A stretch of 64,000 bases of DNA from Kitasatospora indigofera. Its GTDB lineage: Bacteria; Actinomycetota; Actinomycetes; Streptomycetales; Streptomycetaceae. This document shows, in pieces, positions 1 to 9,087 of the stretch (within the stretch, counting starts at the first letter, position 1; the number at the start of each line of letters is the position of its first letter). The translations under genes and the position numbers were made by a program. The stretch spans positions 270,716-334,715 of the forward strand of contig NZ_BNBO01000001.1 of NCBI RefSeq assembly GCF_014655955.1, written 5' to 3'. The notes under the pieces were generated by a model. That model did no database searches. It saw only the letters and a program-made list of their open reading frames with translations, and had not been told where the DNA came from.

Positions 1-180
1 CACGATGTCGAAGCCGCCCACGACGCGGTGCGGGCCCGGGGTCTCGGCGCACAGCTCGAACCGGTACCACCACTCCACGTCCAGCTCCGGCCGGGAGACC
101 GCGAACACTTCGGCGACCGTGGCGAGTTCGAACGGGGCCATGCCGTCGAAGGCGAGGCAGGTGATCCGGTGACGGCGCAT
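1..180 (-). CDS. GlxA-family transcriptional regulator, N-terminal part (cut by window edge)
   Basis: On the reverse strand an open frame starts with ATG at 180 and runs off the left edge without a stop, giving 60 residues that begin MRRHRITCLAFDGMAPFELA. This matches the start of GlxA-type regulators, which have a DJ-1/PfpI-like sensor domain followed by an AraC-type DNA-binding domain. The AraC part would lie outside the window, so the full family assignment is inferred from the N-terminus. The gene is divergent from the DJ-1/PfpI gene at 252, with 71 bp between them. The two may share a control region and respond to the same signal. Confidence 0.7.
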   Translation of the reverse strand, partial: MRRHRITCLAFDGMAPFELATVAEVFAVSRPELDVEWWYRFELCAETPGPHRVVGGFDIV

Positions 181-251
181 GACGGAATCCTAGCGGTGCG
201 CGCCGTTTCCGACACTGCCGGACGGCATCCGCCGAGCCCCACCCTGGTGGC

Positions 252-899
252 ATGAAGCCCGACACCACCACTCCGCTGACCTTCGGCATGCTCCTCTTCG
301 ACGAGGTCGAGGTCCTCGACCTGGGAGGCCCCTTCGAGGTCTTCAGCACCGCCGGCCGCCTGGCGCGCACCGAGGACGGCCGACCCCTGCTGCGCGTCCT
401 GACGGTCGCGGCCACCGGCCGGCCCGTCCGTGCCCGTGGAGGGCTGAGGATCGTGGCGGACCACACGCTCGACGAGGATCCGCCCTTCGACGTGCTGGTC
501 GTCCCCGGCGGCGTGACCACCGCGGTCGAGACGGACCCGGAGGTCCTCGACTGGCTGAGCCGGCGCCGGAAGAGCTCCGCCCTGACGTTCAGCATCTGCA
601 CCGGGGCCTTCCTGCTGGCCGCCGTCGGAGCACTGGACGGGCGCCCGGCCACGACCCACTGGGAGGACCAGGAGGAACTGGCCCGGCGATGGCCCGACGT
701 CCGGCTGCGCACCGACGTCCGCTGGGTCGACGACGGCGACCTCGTCACCTCGGCGGGGATCAGCGCGGGCATCGACGCCAGCCTGTACATCGTGGGCCGG
801 ATCTTCGGCGAAGGACTCGCCCGTCGTACCGCCCGTCAGATGGACTACGCGTGGACGGCCGAAGGCGGCGCCCAGGACGGCGGATCCGGGCGGCCGTGA
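252..899 (+). CDS. DJ-1/PfpI family protein
   Basis: This 215-residue protein has the single-domain DJ-1/PfpI fold. It opens with a strand carrying a D/E-rich loop (FDEVEVLDLGGPFEVF, about residues 16-31). It keeps the nucleophile-elbow cysteine in FSICTGAFLLA at about residue 116 and the later THWED motif. Members include isonitrile hydratases, glyoxalases and stand-alone sensor domains; the substrate here cannot be told. There is no signal peptide, so it is cytoplasmic. It is divergent from the GlxA-type regulator at 180 and may be its target. ATG at 252 gives the natural family start, although the upstream ribosome site is weak. Confidence 0.85.
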   Translation: MKPDTTTPLTFGMLLFDEVEVLDLGGPFEVFSTAGRLARTEDGRPLLRVLTVAATGRPVRARGGLRIVADHTLDEDPPFDVLVVPGGVTTAVETDPEVLDWLSRRRKSSALTFSICTGAFLLAAVGALDGRPATTHWEDQEELARRWPDVRLRTDVRWVDDGDLVTSAGISAGIDASLYIVGRIFGEGLARRTARQMDYAWTAEGGAQDGGSGRP

Positions 900-985
900 T
901 CCGGACCCGGCAGGGCCGCACCGCGCCCTCCGGCTGACGCCGGCCGCTGCCCGTCCGCCCGCTCGTCCGTCCGCTGTCCGCCCGT

Positions 986-1015
986 CCGGCCGCTGCCCGC
1001 CCGGGCAGCGGCCGG
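986..1015. terminator. Bidirectional hairpin terminator
   Basis: A perfect 14-bp inverted repeat (arms 986-999 and 1002-1015) with a 2-base loop sits directly beside the stop codon of the esterase gene. It lies between two convergent genes and can end transcription from both sides. Confidence 0.7.
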
Positions 1016-1016
1016 T

Positions 1017-1985
1017 TCAGCGGTGGTGGCGGCGGAAGAACTGCCACATCAGCGTGTTGGCGTCGATCTCACGGGTGGTGGCGCCGTTCCCCTCGGACTC
1101 GTACGGGGAGCCGGGCCAGGTGTGGCCGCCGTCCGCCACGGTGTAGAGGGCGGTCTCGGCGCCGCCGTGGCACCCGCCGTAGGTGGTCAGGGTGACGTGC
1201 CCGGTGACCGGGGTGGTGGTCGCCCCGGGCCGGCATCCGTTGAGTTCGGCCCAGCGGGAGAGCGCGACCGGGACGGGGTAGCGCCACGCCGCGGAGCCGC
1301 CGCCGTCGTACGGGTTGGTGTGGTCCTGCTGCCCGTGGAAGGCGAGGACGGGCACCGGCTCCGCCGGCCGGCAGGAGGCCGGGTCGGGCAGGCCCTCGTC
1401 GGCGGGGTCGGGCCGGCCGGCACGCAGTCCGGCGACCGGCGCGACGGCGGCCAGCCGGCCGGGGAGTGCGCAGGCGAGGGCCGAGGCCATCCGGCCGCCG
1501 CCGGAGTACCCGGTCGCGTAGACGCGGGCCGGGTCGGCGCACAGGGCGCCGGTCAGGGTGTCGATGACCCGGCTCAGGTACGCGACGTCGTCGCGGGTGC
1601 CGGCGGGGGTGACCTGCGGGACGTTCCAGATGAATCCGTTGCCGCCGGGCACGGCGCCGTCGGGCGCGGCGACGATGAAGCCCTGGGCGTCGGCGGTGCG
1701 GGCGACGCCGGTGTAGGTGAGCTGTCCCTGGCCGGTGTTCTGGCTGCCGTGCAGGGTGAGGACGAGCGGGAGCGGGCCGCCGCCGGGCCGGCGGGGCGGG
1801 ACGTGGACCCGTACGGCGTACTCGGTGCCTTCGAACGGCACCTGCACCGTGGTGTCCCCGGCGCCGGTGGTGCACCGGCCGGGCGCGGCAGCGGCAGCGG
1901 CAGCGGCATCGGTGGCGGGGAGGGGTGCGGCGCCCAGCGCGGCGGCGGCCAGCGCGGCGGTGGCGAGGGCGGTGCGGATCGGCAT
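1017..1985 (-). CDS. Secreted PHB-depolymerase/feruloyl-esterase-like alpha/beta hydrolase
   Basis: This 322-residue protein has an N-terminal signal sequence with an alanine-rich end (first ~35 residues). It then shows the esterase family pattern: a LTLHGSQNTG oxyanion-hole region, the nucleophile motif GYSGGG with the serine at about residue 161, and a late GGHTWPGSP histidine motif. Relatives (poly-hydroxybutyrate depolymerase-like and CE1-like esterases) cleave extracellular polyesters or acyl groups on plant polysaccharides. Because it faces a mannan locus, I infer it may remove acetyl or feruloyl groups from mannan; this is not shown by sequence. An AAGGGA ribosome site precedes ATG at 1985. 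Confidence 0.85.
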   Translation of the reverse strand: MPIRTALATAALAAAALGAAPLPATDAAAAAAAAPGRCTTGAGDTTVQVPFEGTEYAVRVHVPPRRPGGGPLPLVLTLHGSQNTGQGQLTYTGVARTADAQGFIVAAPDGAVPGGNGFIWNVPQVTPAGTRDDVAYLSRVIDTLTGALCADPARVYATGYSGGGRMASALACALPGRLAAVAPVAGLRAGRPDPADEGLPDPASCRPAEPVPVLAFHGQQDHTNPYDGGGSAAWRYPVPVALSRWAELNGCRPGATTTPVTGHVTLTTYGGCHGGAETALYTVADGGHTWPGSPYESEGNGATTREIDANTLMWQFFRRHHR

Positions 1986-2537
1986 GCGGAGGTCCCTTGC
2001 TCGGCGGGGTGGTTCCCGTACGGGGCGCCGGACGTGCGGGCGGCCGGCCCGGGGGCTGCCGGCGTCCGACTGCGCGTCCGACTGCGCGGGCGGGTCGCCG
2101 GCCGGCTGGTGCGGGTGCGGCGGACGACGCGGCCGCCCGGGGCGGTGGGCTCCCGGCAGGCGCGCCGGAACCCGGCCCGGTGCTTACGCATGGTGATGGA
2201 CCCGGCGGAGTGCGCGGCGGGGTGGCCGCGACGGGTCGGGGGAGTGGGCGGATCGCGCCGGTCGAGTCTGGACCGTGGAAGACAACGATGTCCAGCCCTG
2301 GGCCCGCCGTTGCCCGAATTGGGCCACTTCCCATTTTCGTTAAGTAAAGTTTTAGTTTGTTAGGGCATGGAGGCTATTCAATTGGCTGTACGAAGAACTT
2401 GACCGCTCTATGGACAGGCCTCGATGTGACGTCTACGTTAAGCGTCCATCAGCCTGCTGGGCCTCAGCTGCCCGTGCGGCTCTCCCCTTGCGATCACCGT
2501 GCGATCGACCACCCACAGCACCAAGGAGTGACCAGGT
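1986..2537 (+). promoter_or_regulatory. AT-rich control region upstream of the sugar-binding protein gene
   Basis: No gene is visible. Positions about 2330-2450 are unusually AT-rich for this genome. A TTGACC hexamer at 2399-2404 could be a -35 element, but no clear -10 box follows. An AAGGAG ribosome site at 2522-2527 serves the ATG at 2538. Confidence 0.45.
2281..2292. promoter_or_regulatory. Candidate LacI-type operator GACAACGATGTC
   Basis: The 12-mer is a near-perfect palindrome with a central CG, as LacI-family operators usually have. It lies about 245 bp before the sugar-binding protein start. Assigning it to either LacI protein in the window is inference. Confidence 0.3.
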
Positions 2538-3842
2538 ATGCGAAGAGGATGGCTGGCTGTCGCCGCCGCGACGATGACCGCCCTCACTGCCTGTAGCAGT
2601 GGCGGGGGCGGTACGTCCTCGGCCGACGCGCCGAGCGACCCGGCGAAGGTCTCCGGTGACATCACCGTCCTGACCAACCGGACCGACCTCGTCCAGGACG
2701 GCACGCTCAAGAAGTACGCGGCCGAGTTCAACAAGCTCTACCCGGGCGTCAAGGTGAACTTCGAGGGGCTCACCGACTACGAGGGCGAGACCAAGATCCG
2801 GATGAACACCGAGAGCTACGGTGACGTCCTGCTGATCCCGAACTCCCTCTCCGTCGGCCAGTACCCCACGTTCTTCGCGCCCCTCGGTGACACCTCGCTG
2901 GCCACGACGTTCGACTACACCGACCACGCCACCGTCAAGGACAAGGTCTACGGCCTCGCCAACATCGGCGTCGCCAACGGCTTCGTCTACAACAAGGCCG
3001 TCTGGGCGCAGGCCGGCATCACCGAGTGGCCGGCCACCCCCGAGCAGTTCATCGAGGACCTCAAGGCCGTCAAGGCCAGAACCGGCGCCATCCCGTACTA
3101 CACCAACTACAAGGACGGCTGGCCGCTCACCAACTGGAGCAACGTCCTGGGCTCGCCCGGTTGTGACGCGGGGGCCCGCGACGCCCTCGCGGACACCGAC
3201 GAGCCGTGGACGGCCGGCAAGGACCTCCACGCCGCGGACAAGCTGCTCTTCGACATCGTCCACGAGAAGCTCGCCGAGCCCGACCCGACCACCAGCAACT
3301 GGGAGAACTCCAAGACGCTGATCGGCTCCGGCAAGGTCGGCACGATGTGGCTCGGCTCCTGGGCGGTCTCCCAGATGCAGGCCGCGGCCAAGGCCGCGGG
3401 CCAGGACCCGTCGACGATCGGCTTCATGCCCTTCCCCGCCCGGAGCGGCGGGCAGTTCTGCTCGGTGCTGCGCCCCGACTACCAGTACGCGGTCAATGTG
3501 CACTCCAAGCACAAGGACGCCGCCCGTGCCTGGCTCGACTGGTTCATCACCAAGTCCGGCAGCGCCGCGGCCGAGGCCTCGATCTCCTCGGTCAAGGGAG
3601 CCGCACTGCCCGACAGCCTCAAGCCCTTCCAGGAGAAGAACGTCCGCTTCATCCAGGAGAGCCAGAGCAAGATCGACATCGTCAACAAGATCGACAAGGC
3701 CTCCGAGATCGGCATCACCTCGCAGGACTACCGCCGGCGCCTGGTGGACGTCGCCCGCGGCAGCGCCGGCGGCGACGCCGACAGCTTCTTCAAGGACCTG
3801 AACAAGAAGTGGTCCGACAGCCGGCGCACCATCGCCGGCTGA
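2538..3842 (+). CDS. ABC transporter sugar-binding lipoprotein (family 1 type)
   Basis: This 434-residue protein begins with a lipoprotein signal ending in the lipobox LTAC (cysteine at about residue 19). It then has the extracellular solute-binding family 1 fold (IEFNKLYPGVKV-like region, TMWLGSWAVSQM, and a closing EASIS...GAALPDSLKPF segment). It would capture mono- or oligosaccharides outside the membrane for an ABC importer; the setting suggests mannose-containing sugars. The permease and ATPase genes are missing next to it. The next reading frame is a mannosidase remnant, so it would need a transporter encoded elsewhere. An AAGGAG ribosome site supports the ATG start. Confidence 0.9.
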   Translation: MRRGWLAVAAATMTALTACSSGGGGTSSADAPSDPAKVSGDITVLTNRTDLVQDGTLKKYAAEFNKLYPGVKVNFEGLTDYEGETKIRMNTESYGDVLLIPNSLSVGQYPTFFAPLGDTSLATTFDYTDHATVKDKVYGLANIGVANGFVYNKAVWAQAGITEWPATPEQFIEDLKAVKARTGAIPYYTNYKDGWPLTNWSNVLGSPGCDAGARDALADTDEPWTAGKDLHAADKLLFDIVHEKLAEPDPTTSNWENSKTLIGSGKVGTMWLGSWAVSQMQAAAKAAGQDPSTIGFMPFPARSGGQFCSVLRPDYQYAVNVHSKHKDAARAWLDWFITKSGSAAAEASISSVKGAALPDSLKPFQEKNVRFIQESQSKIDIVNKIDKASEIGITSQDYRRRLVDVARGSAGGDADSFFKDLNKKWSDSRRTIAG

Positions 3843-3969
3843 CGCCGTCCGCCCGGCGGCTCCCGGGGCGCGGCCGCCCGTCCGCCGCCGCGCTCCCGGT
3901 CCGGCGCGCCCCGTCCCACCCCCACCCCGCGGCCCGGACCGGCCCGCCCCGCAGCACGAGGAGAACCGC

Positions 3970-4920
3970 ATGACCGTCCGCACGCCGATCACCGACGGCT
4001 GGACACTGCGACTCGACACCGCCCGGCACACCCCCGAGCAGGCGCCGCCCGCCCTGTCCACGGACGCCGTGCCCGCCCAGGTCCCCGGCTGCGTGCACAC
4101 CCGCCGAGGACGGCACGGCAAACTCGACCGCGGCCTCGCCCACCACTTCGACGCCCCCGCGGACTTCGACGAGTGGCACTACCTCACCCAGGTCAACCAG
4201 GCCCGCGCCATCGCCACCGGCGTCGAGCACTGGCGCTCCCACTGGCCCGTCTGCGCCGGCACCGTCCTGTGGCAGCTCAACGACTGCTGGCCCGTCACCT
4301 CCTGGGCCGCCATCGACGGCGACGGCCGGCTCAAGCCGCTCTACCACGAGCTGCGCCGCCTCTACGCCGACCGTCTCCTGACCTTCCAACAGCGCGACGG
4401 CCGGCTGGTCGTCGCCGTGGTCAACCAGAGTGCGACGCCGTGGACCGGCGCCGTCACCGTGCAACGCCACTCCACCGACGGCACCACCCTCGCGGCCGCC
4501 GGACTCGCGTTCACCGCAGCACCCCGCACGGTCACCCTCCTGGACGTACCGGCCGCCGTCGCCGATGCCGCGGACACCGCGAAGGAACTCTGGACGGCCG
4601 ACGCCGACACCCTCCGGGCCTGGCACTTCGCCACCACCGACGCCGGGTTCGCCTACCCCGATGCCGAATTCGATGCCGTGGTCACCCCGCAGGGCCCGGG
4701 CGCCACCATCACCGTCACCGCCCGCACCCTGCTGCGCGACCTGCTGCTCCAGGCCGACCGCCTGCACCCCGACGCCCGCACCGACCGCGGCCTCACCACT
4801 CTGCTGCCCGGTGAGAGCACCGTCTTCCAGGTCGACAACTGGACCGGTGCCGACCCCGGCGCCGACCTCACCACCGCGCTGCGCTGCGTCAACTCCCCCC
4901 GCACCAAGCACCGTCGGTAG
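3970..4920 (+). pseudogene. GH2 beta-mannosidase, internal deletion remnant
   Basis: The frame is open for 316 residues but joins two distant parts of a GH2 beta-mannosidase. Residues 1-44 match the N-terminus (TDGWTLRLD ... VPAQVPGCVHT). From about residue 52 (GKLDRGLAHHFDAPADFDEW) the sequence matches the far C-terminal third, including WQLNDCWPVTSWAAIDGDGR. Family members are about 800-850 residues long, so roughly 500 residues, including the catalytic-acid region and the nucleophile, are gone. The product cannot be an active mannosidase. A good ribosome site (GAGGAGAA) remains. The deletion is in frame, which suggests a recent event. Confidence 0.8.
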
Positions 4921-5329
4921 TCACAGCCCCTGACACCCCGGCGTCGCGCCACATCGATACGCCGCGGCGCGCGCCGGGGTCTCCGTCGGGGCCGGACGCC
5001 GAACCGGTGTCACCCGGGACAGCACGAACCGCACCGGCGCCGGTGAAACCCGGCGGGCGGCCCGGCCACGCCGCCGGGCCGCCCGCCGGCACCACCGGCC
5101 TGGCGACCGCCCGGCCCGCCCTCCTGCCGGCCCTGCACCCCTCCGCGGGATCGCCTCCCCGGTATCGAGGCCGTCCGAAGGGGCGGTCCGCTCCCACGGT
5201 TCGCCGATCCACCCGCCGCGTCCCTCGCGCGTCCTGCCCGCCGCAGCGTCCCGCCTCCCGGTCCGGCCGCCCTGGGGGCCCACCGTGCGCGGGACCCAGC
5301 CGTACCCACCACCCCCGAGAGGTCCACCC
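4921..5329 (+). promoter_or_regulatory. Intergenic control region of the GH5 gene
   Basis: No gene is seen. It contains CGGTTCGCCGA at 5197-5207, which resembles the repeated CGGTTCrCCG elements upstream of the GH26 gene. GAGAGG at about 5317-5322 is the ribosome site of the GH5 gene. Confidence 0.3.
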
Positions 5330-7873
5330 ATGCCCGGAACCGCCCGCCGCACCACGACGGCCGCCACCCTCGCGGCGGCCTGCCTCGCCGTCGCCGCCAC
5401 CACCGCCCCGGCCGGCGCCCGCCCCCCGGCAGCGGCCGCCGACGCCTTCGTCACCCGCGACGGCACCCACCTCGCCCTCCAGGGCGACCCCTTCCGCTTC
5501 GGCGGCACCAACCTCTACTGGCTCGGCCTCGACGAGAATGTCGGCGGCGTCGACTACCCCACCACCTACCGCATCGACGACGCCCTCAAGACCGCGCGCG
5601 CCATGAACGCCGGCGTCATCCGCTCCCACACCCTCGGCACCTCCCTCGGCTGCGCCAAGTGCATCCAGCCCGCCCTCGGGCAGTACAACGACGCCGCGTT
5701 CGCCAGCATCGACTACGCGGTCTCCCGCTCCCGCGCCCTGGGCCTGCGCCTGGTCGTGCCGCTCACCGACCAGTGGACGTACTACTCCGGCGGCTACACG
5801 AACATCACCGGATGGCTCGGCCTCGAACCCAAGGCCTTCTACACCGACGCCCGCGCCATCGCCGCGTACAAGGAGTACATCGCCCACGTCCTGAACCACG
5901 TCAACCCCTACACCGGGCTGGCACTGAAGGACGACCCCACCGTCATGTCCTGGTCGCTCGGCAACGAACTCAACGACATGACCACCAGCTGGGCGGACCA
6001 GATCGGTGCGTACCTCCACAAGCTGGCGCCCCGGCAACTGGTCGCGGCCGGCCGCCAGCAGGGCGTCGACGCCGCCGCGCTCGCCTCCGCCCAGGTCGAC
6101 ATCGTCGACGTCCACTACTACCCGAGCAACGCCGCCACCGAAGCCGCCGACGCCAAGGCCATCACCGCCAAGGGCAAGGTCTACCTGGCCGGCGAGCACG
6201 GCACCACCAGCGTCACCGCCGCCGACGCGCTCGCGCTCGCCGACGACCCGAACGTCACGGGGGCGCTCTCCTGGTCCCTGTTCGGCCACGCCGACGACCA
6301 CGGCTACGTCCAGCACGACGACACCTTCACCCTGCACCACCCGGGCGACACCGCCGCGATGCGCGCCACCGTCCTCGCCGAGTCCGCCTTCGCGCTGACC
6401 GTCGCCGGCGACCGGCCGCGCCCCGCCGTCGCCCCCACGCCGCCCCTGGTCACGTCCGTCTCCAAGAGTGCCGGCATCAACCAGATCGCCTGGCGCGGCA
6501 CCGCCGGCGCCGACGGCTACCGCATCGAACGCGCCACCGCGGGCGCCGACGGGCCCTACACCACCGTCGCCACCGGACTCTCCGACAACGACGCGCCCTA
6601 CCTCGACCCCGCCACCCCGGCCACCCCCGCCTGGTACCGCGTCGTCGCCCTCGACCGCGCCGGCCGCCCGCTCGCCACCTCCCCGGCGCTCGCCACCGCC
6701 CCCGGCCAGGACAGCGCCGCCGACCCGCTGCAGAGCTTCATCCTCACCTCCTCGCACAGCGACACCCTCACCACCACCCCCGACGGCGACGGCGTCCGCG
6801 TCGCCCCGGCCCCCCGGAAGACCGGGCAGATCACCTGGAGCCGGCCGGGCCTCACCGGCTTCCAGGCCGACTTGGCCACCCTCGACCGCTCCGCCCTGCC
6901 CACCGTCCAGACCTCCGCGGACGGCGTCACCTGGGTGAACGCCACCCCCACCCCGCAACGCCGCGGCGACCACACCCTGCTGACCCTCGACGACCTGCGC
7001 GCCACCGGCCACGTCCGGCTCGACTGGAAGGCGGACGCCCACCCCGCACCACTCACCGGCGCCACCTGGAGGGCGGCCACCGCCTCCCCGGCCACCGGCA
7101 GGCCCGGAGCCTTCCAGCAGACCCCGGCCGCCGGCGCCACCGGCGTCGACACCCGCACCCCCTTCACCTGGACCGCCGCCCCCGGCGCCGCCTACTACAC
7201 CCTCACCGTCTCCAAGAACGCCGACCTCTCCGCCCCCGTCCTCCAGGCCACGAGCATCCGCGGCACCACCTACGCCCCCGCCGCCAACCTCCAGCCCAAC
7301 ACCACCTACCACTACACCGTCACCGCCGTGAACGCCGCCGGGGCCACCCCCGCCGGCAACGCACCCGCCACCTTCACCACCGGCGACCTCGTCGTCGACG
7401 ACTTCGAGAGCTACCCCACCGACAGCGCGCTCGCCACCGCCTACCCCCGCAACACCGGCGGCGGAGCCGTCACCAGCACGCTCGACACCGCCCACGCCGA
7501 CGGCACCGGCCACAGCCTGCGCGCCGCCTACGACCACGGCGCCCCCGGCTACGCCGGCATCATCCGCACCCTCCCCACCCCGCAGGACTGGGGAGGGGCC
7601 ACCGCGCTGCGCCTGTGGGCCCGCTCCGACGGCAGCGCCGACCAGGCCCTGACCGTGCAGTTCGTGGCCAACGGCACCTACTGGGAGACCACCGTCCCGC
7701 TCACCGACACCACCGGTACCGACCTCACCATCCCGCTCAACAGCTTCAAGAACCCCGCCTGGGCCACCCCCGGCACCCTCGACGCCGGCAAGGTCACCCA
7801 GCTCTCCTTCTACTTCAACGGCCAGGCCGCCACCGGCACCGCCTGGATCGACTCCGTCACGGCCACCCGCTGA
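5330..7873 (+). CDS. Secreted GH5-type mannanase-like glycoside hydrolase with FN3-like and C-terminal binding domains
   Basis: I take the ATG at 5330, which follows GAGAGG and gives a proper signal peptide (MPGTARRTTTAATLAAACLA); an upstream in-frame start at 5285 has no such support. The 847-residue product has a clan-A catalytic domain (about 35-370) with the acid/base glutamate in SLGNELND (E213) and the nucleophile in AGEHGTTS (E289). Two fibronectin-III-like segments follow (about 375-460 and 605-685). The last 160 residues, starting DDFESYPTDSALA, look like a jelly-roll carbohydrate-binding domain. It probably cuts the mannan backbone outside the cell. Cellulose or another beta-glycan cannot be excluded. 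Confidence 0.85.
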   Translation: MPGTARRTTTAATLAAACLAVAATTAPAGARPPAAAADAFVTRDGTHLALQGDPFRFGGTNLYWLGLDENVGGVDYPTTYRIDDALKTARAMNAGVIRSHTLGTSLGCAKCIQPALGQYNDAAFASIDYAVSRSRALGLRLVVPLTDQWTYYSGGYTNITGWLGLEPKAFYTDARAIAAYKEYIAHVLNHVNPYTGLALKDDPTVMSWSLGNELNDMTTSWADQIGAYLHKLAPRQLVAAGRQQGVDAAALASAQVDIVDVHYYPSNAATEAADAKAITAKGKVYLAGEHGTTSVTAADALALADDPNVTGALSWSLFGHADDHGYVQHDDTFTLHHPGDTAAMRATVLAESAFALTVAGDRPRPAVAPTPPLVTSVSKSAGINQIAWRGTAGADGYRIERATAGADGPYTTVATGLSDNDAPYLDPATPATPAWYRVVALDRAGRPLATSPALATAPGQDSAADPLQSFILTSSHSDTLTTTPDGDGVRVAPAPRKTGQITWSRPGLTGFQADLATLDRSALPTVQTSADGVTWVNATPTPQRRGDHTLLTLDDLRATGHVRLDWKADAHPAPLTGATWRAATASPATGRPGAFQQTPAAGATGVDTRTPFTWTAAPGAAYYTLTVSKNADLSAPVLQATSIRGTTYAPAANLQPNTTYHYTVTAVNAAGATPAGNAPATFTTGDLVVDDFESYPTDSALATAYPRNTGGGAVTSTLDTAHADGTGHSLRAAYDHGAPGYAGIIRTLPTPQDWGGATALRLWARSDGSADQALTVQFVANGTYWETTVPLTDTTGTDLTIPLNSFKNPAWATPGTLDAGKVTQLSFYFNGQAATGTAWIDSVTATR

Positions 7874-7921
7874 CACCCGCGCCGTCCGGGCAGCCCGTCC
7901 GGACGCACCCGTCCGGCGTCC

Positions 7922-7949
7922 GCGGCCGGGGCCGCCCGGCCCCGGCCGC
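7922..7949 (+). terminator. Hairpin terminator after the GH5 gene
   Basis: An 11-bp perfect stem (7922-7932 with 7939-7949) and 6-base loop lies 48 bp past the GH5 stop codon. Confidence 0.6.
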
Positions 7950-8021
7950 CGTTGCCGGCACACCCGTTGCCGGGCCCCGTCCGGCGGGTATGCTCGCGGT
8001 GCGCCCGTCCGGAGGAGGCCC

Positions 8022-9047
8022 ATGCCGCGCCAGCCCACCATGGCCGACATCGCCCGGCAGGCCGGCGTCTCCCGGGTGACCGTCTCCTACGCGCTGAACG
8101 GGCGCCCCGGCGTCTCCGAGCAGATGCGTGAGCGGATCCTCGGCATCGCCCGGGACCTCGGCTTCAACCCCAACACCTCCGCCCGGGCCCTGCACGGCAC
8201 GGCCGCACGCCCGCTCGGCATGACCCTGCGCAGGCCCGCCTCGGACGCCCACACCGTCGAGGTGTTCCGCCGTGAACTGATCAGCGGCATCCAGACCGAA
8301 CTGGCCGCCCGCGACCTCGGCCTGGCCCTGCAGTACGTCGGCGACGCGGCCGAGGAGGTCGCCGTCTACCGGCGCTGGCACGCCGAACGGCGGGTCGGCG
8401 GCGTCCTGGTGTGCGACCTGGAGGCCGACGACCCGCGCATCGGGCCGCTGGCCGCACTGGGGCTGCCCGCCGTCGTCGTGGGCGGCCCCGTCCCCGGGAA
8501 CGCGCTCACCGGCATCTGGAGCGACGACGCCACCGCCGTCGAGGCCGTCGTCCGCCACCTGGCCGGCCTGGGCCACCGCGGCATCACCCGGGTCAGCGGG
8601 CCGGCGGGGATGCTGCACACCGCCGTCCGTGACGCCGCCTTCCGTACGGCATGCCGAGCGGCGGGAGTCGGGGCGAGCATCGCCTGCGCCGACTACACCG
8701 TCCGCACCGGCGGCCTCGCCACCCGGCGGGTCCTCAGCTCGCCGCACCGCCCGACGGCCATCGCCTACGACAACGACGTGATGGCGGTCGCGGGCCTGGC
8801 GGTGGCCCGCGAGATGGGGCTGCGGGTGCCGGCCGACCTGTCGATCGTCGCGTTCGACGACTCACCGCTCTGCCGGGCCGTACGCCCCGCCCTGACCGTC
8901 CTCGGCCGCGACATCGTCGCCTACGGCGCGCACGCCGCGCAGCTGCTGTTCGAGACGATCGAGGGCAGGCCGCCGGCCGCCGTCCTGGACCACACGGCCG
9001 TCCTGCTGGTCCGCGGGAGCAGCGGCCCGGCCCCGCAACCCGCCTGA
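8022..9047 (+). CDS. LacI-family transcriptional regulator 1
   Basis: This 341-residue protein has the full LacI layout. An N-terminal helix-turn-helix and hinge (TMADIARQAGVSRVTVSYAL, about residues 5-24) is followed by a periplasmic-binding-like sensor domain with the AFDDSPLCRAVRPALTVL segment typical of the family. It probably represses the neighbouring mannan genes until a sugar ligand binds. GGAGGAGG at 8011-8018 precedes ATG 8022. It is a close paralogue of the convergent LacI gene at 9088-10119 and shares the phrases SYALNGRPGVSE and the WSDDA segment with it. Confidence 0.9.
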   Translation: MPRQPTMADIARQAGVSRVTVSYALNGRPGVSEQMRERILGIARDLGFNPNTSARALHGTAARPLGMTLRRPASDAHTVEVFRRELISGIQTELAARDLGLALQYVGDAAEEVAVYRRWHAERRVGGVLVCDLEADDPRIGPLAALGLPAVVVGGPVPGNALTGIWSDDATAVEAVVRHLAGLGHRGITRVSGPAGMLHTAVRDAAFRTACRAAGVGASIACADYTVRTGGLATRRVLSSPHRPTAIAYDNDVMAVAGLAVAREMGLRVPADLSIVAFDDSPLCRAVRPALTVLGRDIVAYGAHAAQLLFETIEGRPPAAVLDHTAVLLVRGSSGPAPQPA

Positions 9048-9087
9048 CGTCGCATCGGCCGGGCTCCGCCGCGGCCGTCGGCGGGCG

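Noticed and set aside
4889..8050. A 1053-residue reverse frame over the GH5 gene
   Set aside because: Pure Gly/Val/Arg composition; it mirrors the codon bias of the GH5 gene, which has catalytic motifs and a signal peptide.
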